From contig CAZXPG010000035.1 in NCBI GenBank assembly GCA_964643145.1, positions 1 to 21,081 on the forward strand: a stretch of DNA of 21,081 bases, read 5' to 3'. This document shows positions 1 to 8,032 of this stretch, piece by piece. Both the position numbers and the translations under genes were made by a program. Each line of letters starts with the position of its first letter. The stretch's first letter is position 1. Below the pieces are notes generated by a model. That model ran no database searches, was not told the DNA's origin, and saw only the letters and a program-made list of their open reading frames with translations. Source of the stretch: CAZXPG01 sp964643145 (GTDB taxonomy: Bacteria > Pseudomonadota > Alphaproteobacteria > Rickettsiales > Arcanibacteraceae).

Positions 1-52
1 TGAAGGCGGCCGTACTGTAGGTGCAGGTGTTGTATCTAAAATCGTGAAGTAA
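1..52 (+). CDS. tuf: Elongation factor Tu, C-terminal end (partial)
   Basis: Only the last 16 codons and the TAA stop are present, read in frame from position 2. They encode EGGRTVGAGVVSKIVK. The EGGRTVGAGVV block is the invariant end of domain III of bacterial EF-Tu, the GTPase that carries aminoacyl-tRNA to the ribosome. The rest of the gene lies left of the window. The position just before tRNA-Trp, secE and nusG is the arrangement found for a tuf copy in many alphaproteobacteria. Whether this is the only tuf copy cannot be seen. Confidence 0.93.
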   Translation, partial: EGGRTVGAGVVSKIVK

Positions 53-60
53 TGACAATA

Positions 61-118
61 GATGGCGTTCTTTTGTTTGTATTTTTATAGAAATACGATA
101 TAAACAAAAGATGCCATC
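61..118 (+). other. Long hairpin between tuf and tRNA-Trp
   Basis: The outer arms GATGGC and GCCATC pair, followed inward by CTTTTGTTT with AAACAAAAG, and an inner GTATTT with AAATAC around a TTATAG loop. Small bulges separate these blocks. The structure starts nine bases after the tuf stop. No T-run follows the 3' arm, so it is not a standard intrinsic terminator. It may be a processing or mRNA-stabilising structure separating tuf mRNA from the tRNA, or a weak terminator. Confidence 0.6.
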
Positions 119-133
119 ATATAAGGGACGTAT

Positions 134-209
134 AGGAGTGTAGCTCAATTGGTAGAGCACCGGTCTCCAAAACCGGGGGTTGCGGGTTCGAGTCCCTTCG
201 CTCCTGCCA
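134..209 (+). tRNA. trnW: tRNA-Trp (anticodon CCA)
   Basis: A 76-base cloverleaf with encoded CCA end. The seven-base acceptor stem AGGAGTG pairs with CGCTCCT, with one G-T pair and discriminator G. The anticodon stem CCGGT/ACCGG encloses loop CTCCAAA, giving anticodon CCA, which reads UGG (Trp). The D-arm has AGCTCAATTGGTAGAGC and the T-loop is GTTCGAGTC. It lies between tuf and secE, as is common in alphaproteobacteria, and is probably processed from a tuf-secE transcript. No clear separate promoter is visible. Confidence 0.97.
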
Positions 210-250
210 TTTTGAATAGAGTAGAGGCTATATAAAGTTGCAGGGTGGTA

Positions 251-454
251 ATGGCAAAAAAAACAGGATTAATTGAATTTCTTGCACAAGTTAGGCAGGA
301 AGTTGGGCGTGTTTCTTGGCCAACTCAGCGTGAAACTGTAGTTTCTACGGCAATGGTTCTTATAATGGTTGTGATAGCATCGTTGTTTTTTTTAGCAGTG
401 GATATGGTTGCCTTTAAAACGGTGCATTTTATATTAATGTTGGGGAGTAAGTAG
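251..454 (+). CDS. secE: Preprotein translocase subunit SecE
   Basis: A 67-residue single-span SecE, the short form typical of bacteria other than enterics. SecE clamps the SecY channel in the inner membrane and is essential for Sec-dependent export. The signature VGRVSWPTQRETV (residues 18-30) is the conserved amphipathic cytoplasmic helix. One hydrophobic segment follows at about residues 33-52 (AMVLIMVVIASLFFLAV). I chose the ATG at 251 because AGGGTGG lies just upstream and the family usually begins MAKK or similar. An in-frame GTG at 245 would add only two residues and overlaps that ribosome-binding site. The gene is followed after two bases by nusG, the classic secE-nusG pair. Confidence 0.95.
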   Translation: MAKKTGLIEFLAQVRQEVGRVSWPTQRETVVSTAMVLIMVVIASLFFLAVDMVAFKTVHFILMLGSK

Positions 455-456
455 TT

Positions 457-993
457 GTGTCTTATCGTTGGTACATTATACATACGCTCTCTGGCTATGA
501 GAAGAAAATTGCTCAAACTATAAGAGAACAGGCGGAGCTCAACAATATTGCTGATTCCTTTGAGCAAGTTACTGTTCCTGTTGAAGGGGTTGTAGAAATC
601 CGCAAAGGGCAGAAGGTTAATACCGAGCGTAAATTTTTGCCAGGATATATTCTGGTAAAAATGGAGATGAATGATACAACCTGGCATTTGGTAAAAAATA
701 TACCGAGGGTTACCGGTTTTTTGGGAAATCATGGTAAGCCCCAACCTATATTGGATGAAGAGGCTGAGCGTATATTGCGTCAGATGCAGGAAGGGGTTGG
801 CTCATCTAAAGGGGTAATTGAATTCGAGGTAGGTGAATCGGTTAAGGTAACAGATGGTCCATTCGAGTCATTTATTGGTGTGGTGGAAGAGTTAGATGCT
901 GAAAGAGGAAGGTTAAAAGTAGCCGTTTCTATTTTTGGTCGTTCTACGCCCATTGAGTTAGAGTATTCGCAAGTGGCGAAGATATCGGCATAA
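457..993 (+). CDS. nusG: Transcription termination/antitermination protein NusG
   Basis: A 178-residue NusG, which binds the RNA polymerase clamp, suppresses pausing and links polymerase to Rho or ribosomal protein S10. The N-terminal NGN domain begins RWYIIHTLSGYEKK and contains the conserved RKFLPGYILVKMEM stretch near residues 59-72. A C-terminal KOW domain spans about residues 125-175 (VGESVKVTDGPFESFIGVVE). The start is GTG at 457, two bases after the secE stop. GGGGAG at 442-447, inside the end of secE, is the likely ribosome-binding site, so translation is probably coupled to secE. Confidence 0.96.
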   Translation: MSYRWYIIHTLSGYEKKIAQTIREQAELNNIADSFEQVTVPVEGVVEIRKGQKVNTERKFLPGYILVKMEMNDTTWHLVKNIPRVTGFLGNHGKPQPILDEEAERILRQMQEGVGSSKGVIEFEVGESVKVTDGPFESFIGVVEELDAERGRLKVAVSIFGRSTPIELEYSQVAKISA

Positions 994-1030
994 CACGTGT
1001 AGTTAGAAAATAGTTAGGAAGTAAATTTAA

Positions 1031-1459
1031 ATGGCAAAAAAAATTACAGGTTATATTAAGTTACAGATAGCGGCTGGGAAAGCTAATCCTTCTCCTCCAG
1101 TTGGGCCAGCGCTCGGTCAGCGTGGCTTGAACATTATGGAATTCTGTAAGGCGTTTAATGCTGCAACGCAACATATGCAGGTGGGGACACCGACTCCTGT
1201 TGTAATTACCGTCTATGCTGATCGTACCTTTACCTTTGTTACTAAGGCCGCTCCTGTGTCTTATTTCTTGAAAGAGGCGGCAAAAATAGCAAAGGGGTCA
1301 AGTGAGACAGGTAAAAAACTTGCAGGCACCGTTACAATGGAACAAGTACGGGAGATTGCTAAGAATAAAATGCAAGATATGAATGCTAATGATCTTGAGG
1401 CTGCTGCGAGCATGGTTGCGGGTACAGCGGTGTCAATGGGTCTTGAGGTGGTGGAGTAG
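1031..1459 (+). CDS. rplK: 50S ribosomal protein L11
   Basis: 142 residues, the usual length. L11 binds the GTPase-associated centre of 23S rRNA at the base of the stalk and is contacted by elongation and release factors. The proline-rich N-terminal segment GKANPSPPVGPALGQRG (residues 16-32) is the family signature, and the C-terminal rRNA-binding domain contains ETGKKLAGTVTMEQVREIAKNKM. AGGA at 1017-1020 could serve as the ribosome-binding site, with somewhat long spacing to the ATG. It follows nusG after 37 bases and precedes rplA by three bases, so L11 and L1 are made from adjacent cistrons. Confidence 0.96.
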   Translation: MAKKITGYIKLQIAAGKANPSPPVGPALGQRGLNIMEFCKAFNAATQHMQVGTPTPVVITVYADRTFTFVTKAAPVSYFLKEAAKIAKGSSETGKKLAGTVTMEQVREIAKNKMQDMNANDLEAAASMVAGTAVSMGLEVVE

Positions 1460-1462
1460 AGA

Positions 1463-2188
1463 ATGGCTAACCGGAAAGAACAAGTTAACCTTAACGAAAA
1501 AGGTGGAAAAAGAATTCGTTTGGCTCGTGATTCTTTTGATGGCGATAAACTGTTTGTGCTTGGTGAAGCATTGGCTCTCAACAAGCAGAATGCCAGGGCA
1601 CGTTTTGATGAAACCATTGAGATTGCTTTAAATTTAGGCGTTGATCCACGTCATTCCGATCAAATGGTGCGTGGAGTGGTTCCTTTACCTAATGGCACCG
1701 GTAAACAAGTTCGTGTAGCGGTGTTTGCCAAAGGCGATAAGATAGAAGAGGCTCAAAAAGCAGGTGCCGATTTGGTTGGTGCTGAAGATTTGGTAGAAAA
1801 AATCAAGGCAGGTGAATTGGATTTTGACCGTTGTATTGCTACTCCTGATATGATGGCAATGGTTGGGAGTGTGGCAAAAATCCTCGGCCCACGTGGTTTG
1901 ATGCCAAACCCGAAGCTTGGGACGGTGACACCGAATGTGGCTGAGGCCATTAAGGCAGCAAAAAGTGGCCAGGTGGAGTTTCGTGTGGATAAAGCAGGTA
2001 TTATTCATGCTGGTATTGGGAAGGCAAGTTTTTCTGTGGAAGCATTGACAGAAAATGTAAAAGCATTGGTTCTGGCGGTGAGTAAAGCAAAGCCTGCTGG
2101 TGCAAAAGGGACATATTTAAAATCGGCAGTTCTTTCTTCTACAATGGGGCCTGCTGTCAAAGTAGAATTAGCTACTATTGTAGCATAA
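1463..2188 (+). CDS. rplA: 50S ribosomal protein L1
   Basis: 241 residues, slightly longer than E. coli L1, with an N-terminal extension NRKEQVNLNEKGGKRIRLARD. L1 binds 23S rRNA at the mobile L1 stalk and helps release the E-site tRNA. In many bacteria it also represses its own L11-L1 mRNA. The diagnostic motif LGPRGLMPNPK is at residues 141-151, followed by LGTVTPNV. Three bases separate it from the rplK stop, and GGTGGAG at the end of rplK provides the ribosome-binding site. No clear mimic of the L1 rRNA target is evident to me in the leader of rplK. Confidence 0.96.
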   Translation: MANRKEQVNLNEKGGKRIRLARDSFDGDKLFVLGEALALNKQNARARFDETIEIALNLGVDPRHSDQMVRGVVPLPNGTGKQVRVAVFAKGDKIEEAQKAGADLVGAEDLVEKIKAGELDFDRCIATPDMMAMVGSVAKILGPRGLMPNPKLGTVTPNVAEAIKAAKSGQVEFRVDKAGIIHAGIGKASFSVEALTENVKALVLAVSKAKPAGAKGTYLKSAVLSSTMGPAVKVELATIVA

Positions 2189-2225
2189 TATATTAAGGCT
2201 CACCTTTAGTTTTGGAGATAGTTAA

Positions 2226-2735
2226 GTGGAGAGAGCATATAAAAGCCAAGTTGTTTCTGAGCTGAGTGAAGCATTTGAGAGTGCAAATACAGTGGTCGTT
2301 GCGCATTATCAAGGCTTGACAGTGCAGGAAGTAACAAAGTTACGCAATAAAATGCGTGGTCTGGGCGCAAGTTTTAGGGTAACAAAAAATAGCCTTGCTA
2401 AGCTTGCTTTAGCGAACGGTCAGTTTGAGAGCCTAACGGACTTTTTTAGCGGCCCGACTGCTATTGCATTTTCAAATGATCCTGTAGCTGCCGCGAAGGG
2501 AATGGTAGAGTATGCTGCGGATAACGAAAAACTGGTGATTCTTGGGGGAGCGTTTGGCGCGCAACGGATTGATGTAGCGGGGGTGAAAACACTTGCTACA
2601 TTGCCATCCCTGGATGAACTGAGGGCGAAAATCGTTGGTCTTATTAATGCTCCTGCTACGCAGTTGGTGGGGGTATTGCAGGCACCGGCGGCCCAATTGA
2701 CCAGGGTTGTAGCAGCTTATGCCGACAACCAGTAA
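2226..2735 (+). CDS. rplJ: 50S ribosomal protein L10
   Basis: 169 residues with GTG start and GGAG at 2214-2217, eight bases upstream of the start. L10 (P0 family) anchors the L7/L12 dimers to 23S rRNA through its C-terminal helix. The N-terminal region shows the family pattern AHYQGLTVQEVTKLRNKMR and VTKNSLAKLAL (about residues 53-63). The C-terminal part, rich in Ala and Gln, is the L12-binding helix. In E. coli an L10-L12 complex represses translation from a long rplJ leader. Here only 37 bases separate rplA from rplJ, so such a leader would have to involve rplA coding sequence. Confidence 0.95.
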   Translation: MERAYKSQVVSELSEAFESANTVVVAHYQGLTVQEVTKLRNKMRGLGASFRVTKNSLAKLALANGQFESLTDFFSGPTAIAFSNDPVAAAKGMVEYAADNEKLVILGGAFGAQRIDVAGVKTLATLPSLDELRAKIVGLINAPATQLVGVLQAPAAQLTRVVAAYADNQ

Positions 2736-2806
2736 CCCAATACATTCGCTTTTATGCAATGTACATGTATAATTAACTTGTAAATTAATTTGTTTAGAGG
2801 AAGAAA

Positions 2807-3184
2807 ATGGCGAATAATTTGGCCCAAATCGTTGATCAACTTTCAGCACTTACTGTGATTGAAGCTGCAGAATTGACTAAACTGCTTGAAGAAAAATGGG
2901 GTGTTTCTGCTGCTGCTCCTGTTGCTGTAGCTGCTCCTGCTGCTGCTGCTGCTGCTGTTGCTGAGGTGCAAACTGAGTTTACCGTGGTTCTTGCATCTGC
3001 TGGTGATAAGAAGATCAATGTGATTAAAGAAGTGCGTGCTGCAATCCCGAGCTTAGGTCTGAAAGAAGCTAAGGATCTGGTGGAAGCTGCACCAAAAGTG
3101 ATCAAAGAAGGTGTATCGAAAGAAGAAGCTGATAAAATCAAAGCACTTTTAGAAGCTGCCGGTGCAACTGTAGAAGTAAAATAA
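2807..3184 (+). CDS. rplL: 50S ribosomal protein L7/L12
   Basis: 125 residues. L7/L12 forms the mobile stalk dimers that recruit translational GTPases. The N-terminal dimerisation and L10-binding part is residues 1-33 (LAQIVDQLSALTVIEAAELTKLLEEKWGV). A flexible Ala/Pro/Val hinge follows (about 35-54), then the globular domain with the conserved EKKINVIKEVR-type helix, here DKKINVIKEVRAAI, and GLKEAKDLVEAAPKVIKEGV. The hinge DNA contains six consecutive GCT codons (2939-2956). GAGGAAG lies just upstream of the ATG. The gene is followed by a strong hairpin, so it probably ends the tuf-secE-ribosomal transcript. Confidence 0.97.
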   Translation: MANNLAQIVDQLSALTVIEAAELTKLLEEKWGVSAAAPVAVAAPAAAAAAVAEVQTEFTVVLASAGDKKINVIKEVRAAIPSLGLKEAKDLVEAAPKVIKEGVSKEEADKIKALLEAAGATVEVK

Positions 3185-3198
3185 GCTGCTAATACTGT

Positions 3199-3238
3199 AA
3201 AAGCCAGGGTGTTACAATTATTGTTACACCCTGGCTTT
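3199..3238 (+). terminator. Probable terminator after rplL
   Basis: AAAGCCAGGGTGT pairs perfectly with ACACCCTGGCTTT, and the inner ACA/TGT can close a small loop. The strong GC-rich stem ends in only three or four T residues before CG, so termination may be partial. Its palindromic form would also work on the other strand. It lies 18 bases after the rplL stop and separates the ribosomal protein genes from rpoB. Confidence 0.75.
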
Positions 3239-3923
3239 CGTTGCAGATTGCAGTACTCGTGTGTCTCATAATAAATAAGAAGCAATAATTTATATTGAGA
3301 CAGGTTCGGTGTTCTGTAGTATTACAGACACTTTTGTGCTTTTAGTAAATATGCCGTGTGTAATGCAAGAATTAGTGGGGTTTCGTGCGATAAGTATGCA
3401 TTTAAAACGACTAGTATCCTGTGTTTTTGCACTACAAAAGCTATAGTAAAAACACCCCTAAATAATCGTATAGCCTTGGCAATACGGATTGTTGCCCAAA
3501 GGAAGAATACAGTTCTAGGTTCTGTCGGCGTTTTAGTTTTTATGGACATACATAAAGTCACAAAGAGTTTCAACGCCTTAGGTGCATCAGACCATATGGC
3601 AGGACAGTCAATGTTTTTCTTTACTGCGTGCTTTATGAAAGCGATATGCTCCCATGTTCTGATGTTTATATTCTCAATACATAGTAATAGCCGTAAAAAA
3701 GACATTGTGTCGTCAAAAGCTGGGAGACGTGCAGTGGTTATACCAGAATGCCAGTGCCTTTCTTTAATAAAGTGGGAGAGGGTATTAGGGATTCTGGGAT
3801 GTATGCGGAACATCACACATGACGCTGCGCTTTCTTCAATGAAGCCATGGAGAAACACTTCACTTGCAATAGTGAAGTGTAAAACTTATCTATAGAGTTA
3901 ATTAATTTATTACGGAGATCGTA
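3239..3923. other. Long rplL-rpoB spacer, open on both strands, no recognised gene
   Basis: The spacer holds no protein I recognise. One plus-strand frame is open from a GTG at 3356 to a TAG at 3895 (179 codons), and one minus-strand frame from a GTG at 3858 to 3322 (178 codons). Neither start has a convincing ribosome-binding site. The plus frame is rich in Cys and Phe and in ATA, AGA and AGG codons, unlike the neighbouring genes. The minus frame contains AFDDTMSFLRLLL and FFLWATIRIAKAIRLFRGVF but matches no family I know. It could be a decayed gene, a diverged insertion, or long untranslated leader for rpoB. A direct repeat TTGCAG occurs at 3241, and CTGTA/TACAG forms a small stem near 3314-3327. 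Confidence 0.5.
3855..3880 (+). other. Perfect hairpin 44 bases before rpoB
   Basis: ACACTTCACT and AGTGAAGTGT form a perfect ten-base stem with loop TGCAAT. It is followed by AAAACTTATC rather than a T-run, so it is not a normal plus-strand terminator. On the minus strand the stem is followed by TTTCTCC, which is also weak. Its place in the rpoB leader suggests an mRNA stability, pausing or RNase III element, but this is inference. Confidence 0.6.
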
Positions 3924-6900
3924 ATGGGACATTCTTTCACCTCTCGTAAGCGTATACGCAAGAATTTTGGCCGCATTGCACAAGTGGCTACTATGCCTAA
4001 CCTTATAGAGGTACAGAAAAATTCATATGATACTTTTTTGCAGATAAATATACCTGCTGAACAGCGGAAGAATGCTGGTCTGCAAGAGGTGCTGGGTTCA
4101 GCATTTCCTATTAATGACTTTCTGGGGACGGCTACGCTGGAATTTGTTAAATATGAATTTGATGCGCCAAAATATGATGTAGAAGAGTGTAATCAGAGGG
4201 GAATTAACTTTTCTGCGCCACTTCGAGTTACCTTGCGTCTGATTGTCTGGGAAGTAGATGAGGATACCGGTTCCCGTGAAATTAAGGGAATTAAGGAGCA
4301 AGATGTGTATATGGGCGATATACCGCTCATGACACAAAATGGTACTTTTATCATTAATGGTACAGAACGTGTGATTGTATCGCAAATGCATCGTTCTCCG
4401 GGTGTATTCTTTGACCATGATAAGGGTAAAACCCACAGTTCTGGTAAATATCTCTATTCTTCACGTATTATTCCATATCGTGGATCGTGGCTTGATTTGG
4501 AATTTGATGCGAAAGATTTACTTTACTTCCGCGTTGATCGTAAGCGCAAACTTTATATTAGTACATTACTGCGTGCGCTTGGCATGCAGACGAATGAAAT
4601 TCTGGATGAGTTTTATAAGAAAGTTTACTATCGTAAAACGGAGAATGGCTGGTCTACGCGTTTTAGCCCTGAAAAAATGAAAGGATTAAAGCTGGCATAT
4701 GATATTATTGATGCCAAAACCGGTGTTGTTGTCGTAGAAGCTGGCACTAAAATGACACCGCGCCTGGGTAAGAAGTTGATTGCGGAAGGGCTTGAAGAGC
4801 AGTTGGTTATGCCAGAAGATATGGTGGGTCAATTTATTGCTATCGACATTATTGGTAAGGACACCGGGGAAGTATTCCTGGAAGCAGGGGATGAACTGAC
4901 GTCAGACAGTATTACACTGCTCGGTGATTTAGGCATTGATGAGTTTCCTGTACTGGCTATAGATCATATTACTGTTGGCCCTTACATTCGCAACACCTTG
5001 TTTGCTGATAAGAATATGAATCAGGAAGAGGCGCTGGTTGATATTTATAAGGTTATGCGCCCGGGTGAGCCACCTACTGTGGAAGCCGGACAGGCATTGT
5101 TCACCGGTCTATTCTTCGATGCGGAACGCTACGATCTTTCTGCTGTTGGCCGTGTGAAGATGAATGCCCGTCTTGACCTGGCACTAGATGAAGAGTTGCG
5201 TGTCTTAACCAAAGAGGATATTGTTGCTGTTGTCAAAACCTTGGTAGGGTTGAAGGACGGTGTTGGCACTGTTGATGATATTGATCATCTTGGTAATCGT
5301 CGTGTGCGTTCAGTGGGTGAATTGATGGAAAATCAATTCCGCCTGGGGTTGTTGCGTATGGAGCGGGCGATTGTAGAGCGCATGAGTGCGGTAGAAGTTG
5401 ATACTGTCATGCCCCATGATTTGATTAATTCTAAACTGCTTGGTTCGGTAGTGCGTGAATTTTTTGGTTCTTCCCAGTTGTCGCAGTTCATGGATCAGAC
5501 CAACCCGCTTTCAGAGATCACCCATAAACGTCGCTTGTCCGCTTTGGGCCCTGGTGGGTTGACGCGTGAACGGGCAGGATTTGAAGTGCGTGACGTGCAT
5601 CCAACCCATTATGGTCGTATTTGTCCGATTGAAACACCGGAAGGTCCCAATATTGGGCTGATTAATAGTATGGCAACCTTTGCCCGTATCAATAAACATG
5701 GTTTTATTGAAAGCCCCTATCGCAAAGTGATTGATGGCAAGGTAAGTAATGAGGTCGTCTATCTTTCGGCCATTGAAGAAGGGAAATACACCATTGCCCA
5801 GGCCAATTCTCCGCTTAATGATGATGGAAGTTTTGCCACTGATATGGTGAGTTGTCGTAAGAACGGCGATTTCTTGATGTCAACCCCAGATTTAATTGAT
5901 TGCATTGACGTATCACCTATGCAGTTAGTTTCGGTTGCCGCTTCACTCATCCCCTTCCTAGAAAATGACGATGCGAACCGTGCCTTGATGGGGTCAAACA
6001 TGCAACGTCAGGCTGTTCCTCTTATTTATACTGATGCGCCATTGGTGGGAACCGGTATTGAAGGAGTGGTGGCACGTGATTCAGGAGCGGCTATTATTGC
6101 GCGCCAGGGCGGAGTGATAGACCAGGTGGATTCTACCCGTATTGTAATCCGTTCCGACGCATCGCAGGATGGTTCTCTAGGGGTAAATATTTATAACCTA
6201 TTAAAATTCCAGCGTTCTAACCAGAATACCTGTATTAATCAGAAGCCGCTTGTACGGGTGGGCGATGTGGTGAAAGCCGGTGATATTATTGCTGATGGCC
6301 CGAGTACTGATATGGGTGAGTTGGCACTTGGCCGTAACGTGCTGGTGGCTTTCATGCCGTGGAATGGATATAATTTTGAAGATTCCATTCTGATTTCTGA
6401 GCGTATTGTAAAAGATGACGTGTTTACCTCTATTCATATTGAAGAATTTGAGGTGGTTGCGCGTGATACTCGCCTTGGCCCTGAGGAAATTACCCGCGAT
6501 ATCCCGAATGTAGGAGAGGAATCCCTTCGGCATTTGGATGAGGTGGGAATTGTGCATGTGGGTGCAGAAGTCAAAGCTGGGGATATATTGGTTGGGAAGG
6601 TTACGCCAAAAAGCGAATCGCCGATGACACCAGAAGAAAAATTGCTGCGGGCGATTTTTGGTGAGAAAGCTTCGGATGTGCGTGATTCCTCCCTGCATCT
6701 GCCGCCAGGTGTTTCTGGAACGGTGGTGGAAGTGCGTATTTTCTCCCGCCGTGGTGTGGAAAAGGATCAGCGTGCCTTGGCGATTGAACGGCAGGAAATT
6801 GAACGCCTTGCCAAAGATCGTGACGATGAATTAGCAATTATCGAAAATTATGTCTATGGTAATTTGCGTGCATTATTGCTTGGCAAGGACGCAGCTATTG

Positions 6901-8024
6901 GTCCGAAGAGCTTCAAAGCGGGCAGCGTTATTACGGAAGAAACACTCCGCACGTTCTCCAAAGGCCAGTGGTGGCAGTTTGCGCTTAGCGACGAAGTCGC
7001 AGTTCAGGAAATTGAAAGCCTGAAGAAGCAGCTTGATGAAGCCAATGACCGTCTTGCCAAGCGTTTTTCTGCCAAAGTTGAAAAGCTGCAAAGTGGTGAT
7101 GATCTGCCGCAGGGAGCATTGAAAGTAGTAAAAGTGTTTGTTGCAATCAAACACAAGCTGCAACCAGGCGACAAGATGGCTGGCCGTCATGGTAATAAGG
7201 GGGTGATTTCTCGCATTATGCCTGTGGAAGATATGCCTTATCTTGAAGATGGTACGGCGGTGGATATTGTGCTGAACCCGCTTGGTGTGCCTTCCCGTAT
7301 GAATGTGGGGCAGATTCTTGAAACACATCTGGGTTGGGCATCTGCTAATATTGGCCGTCAGATTGGTCAGGTACTCGACAATGTAAGCCATGATCCGGCA
7401 CAGCTTGAACCCTTACGTGAGAAACTTCTGTCTATTTACGATAAGGAAGAGGATAGGGAAGAAATTAACAGTATGGGGCACAGTGAACTACTTGAATTGG
7501 GGCATAATTTGCGAAGAGGGGTGCCGTTTGCAACACCGGTATTTGATGGTGCTAAAGAAGAAGATATTGTGCATATGCTTGAGCGGGCAGGGTTGCATAA
7601 GTCGGGTCAGTCTGTGCTAATTGATGGCCGTACGGGAGAGACATTCGACCGCAAGGTGACGATTGGCTATATTTATATGCTGAAACTGCACCATCTGGTG
7701 GATGATAAAATCCATGCACGTTCGATAGGCCCTTATAGCCTGGTAACACAGCAGCCACTTGGCGGTAAATCGCACTTTGGTGGGCAACGTTTCGGGGAAA
7801 TGGAATGTTGGGCACTACAAGCCTATGGTGCATCCTATACTCTACAGGAAATGTTGACTGTCAAATCAGACGATGTGGCAGGCCGTATCAAGATTTATGA
7901 GTCGATTGTTCGTGGTGACCATAATTTTGAATCGGGTATACCGGAATCATTCCATGTGATGATTAAAGAATTGCGTTCCCTGTGTCTGGATGTGGATTTA
8001 GAGCAATCAGACGAAATAGCATAA
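3924..8024 (+). CDS. rpoB: DNA-directed RNA polymerase subunit beta
   Basis: 1366 residues, full length for an alphaproteobacterium. Beta forms one pincer of RNA polymerase and holds the rifampicin pocket. The N-terminus (SFTSRKRIRKNFGRI) and KYEFDAPKYDVEECNQRG are alphaproteobacterial in style. The rifampicin region begins near residue 515 (GSSQLSQFMDQTNPLSE). The residues equivalent to E. coli D516, H526 and S531 (here D524, H534, S539) are retained, so nothing in this cluster predicts resistance. T526 stands where E. coli has N518, which I recall as normal in this class. The C-terminal GGQRFGEMECWALQAYGA block is intact. GGAG at 3914-3917 precedes the ATG. Unlike the common arrangement, 739 bases separate it from rplL. 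Confidence 0.98.
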   Translation: MGHSFTSRKRIRKNFGRIAQVATMPNLIEVQKNSYDTFLQINIPAEQRKNAGLQEVLGSAFPINDFLGTATLEFVKYEFDAPKYDVEECNQRGINFSAPLRVTLRLIVWEVDEDTGSREIKGIKEQDVYMGDIPLMTQNGTFIINGTERVIVSQMHRSPGVFFDHDKGKTHSSGKYLYSSRIIPYRGSWLDLEFDAKDLLYFRVDRKRKLYISTLLRALGMQTNEILDEFYKKVYYRKTENGWSTRFSPEKMKGLKLAYDIIDAKTGVVVVEAGTKMTPRLGKKLIAEGLEEQLVMPEDMVGQFIAIDIIGKDTGEVFLEAGDELTSDSITLLGDLGIDEFPVLAIDHITVGPYIRNTLFADKNMNQEEALVDIYKVMRPGEPPTVEAGQALFTGLFFDAERYDLSAVGRVKMNARLDLALDEELRVLTKEDIVAVVKTLVGLKDGVGTVDDIDHLGNRRVRSVGELMENQFRLGLLRMERAIVERMSAVEVDTVMPHDLINSKLLGSVVREFFGSSQLSQFMDQTNPLSEITHKRRLSALGPGGLTRERAGFEVRDVHPTHYGRICPIETPEGPNIGLINSMATFARINKHGFIESPYRKVIDGKVSNEVVYLSAIEEGKYTIAQANSPLNDDGSFATDMVSCRKNGDFLMSTPDLIDCIDVSPMQLVSVAASLIPFLENDDANRALMGSNMQRQAVPLIYTDAPLVGTGIEGVVARDSGAAIIARQGGVIDQVDSTRIVIRSDASQDGSLGVNIYNLLKFQRSNQNTCINQKPLVRVGDVVKAGDIIADGPSTDMGELALGRNVLVAFMPWNGYNFEDSILISERIVKDDVFTSIHIEEFEVVARDTRLGPEEITRDIPNVGEESLRHLDEVGIVHVGAEVKAGDILVGKVTPKSESPMTPEEKLLRAIFGEKASDVRDSSLHLPPGVSGTVVEVRIFSRRGVEKDQRALAIERQEIERLAKDRDDELAIIENYVYGNLRALLLGKDAAIGPKSFKAGSVITEETLRTFSKGQWWQFALSDEVAVQEIESLKKQLDEANDRLAKRFSAKVEKLQSGDDLPQGALKVVKVFVAIKHKLQPGDKMAGRHGNKGVISRIMPVEDMPYLEDGTAVDIVLNPLGVPSRMNVGQILETHLGWASANIGRQIGQVLDNVSHDPAQLEPLREKLLSIYDKEEDREEINSMGHSELLELGHNLRRGVPFATPVFDGAKEEDIVHMLERAGLHKSGQSVLIDGRTGETFDRKVTIGYIYMLKLHHLVDDKIHARSIGPYSLVTQQPLGGKSHFGGQRFGEMECWALQAYGASYTLQEMLTVKSDDVAGRIKIYESIVRGDHNFESGIPESFHVMIKELRSLCLDVDLEQSDEIA

Positions 8025-8032
8025 TGAAGTGG

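Noticed and set aside
245..250. GTG start for SecE at 245
   Set aside because: It overlaps the AGGGTGG ribosome-binding site, and the ATG at 251 gives the normal MAKK-type start.
3322..3858. Minus-strand 178-codon frame as a gene
   Set aside because: The GTG start lies inside the hairpin at 3855-3880, no ribosome-binding site is visible, and there is no recognisable family.
3356..3895. Plus-strand 179-codon frame as a gene
   Set aside because: GTG start without ribosome-binding site, no recognisable family, codon use unlike neighbours, and an equally long frame opposite it. It is kept only as an observation about the spacer.
5466..5547. Possible rifampicin-resistance substitution in RpoB (Thr at the E. 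coli N518 position)
   Set aside because: The main resistance positions (D516, H526 and S531 equivalents) are wild type, and Thr here is, as far as I recall, usual for alphaproteobacteria.
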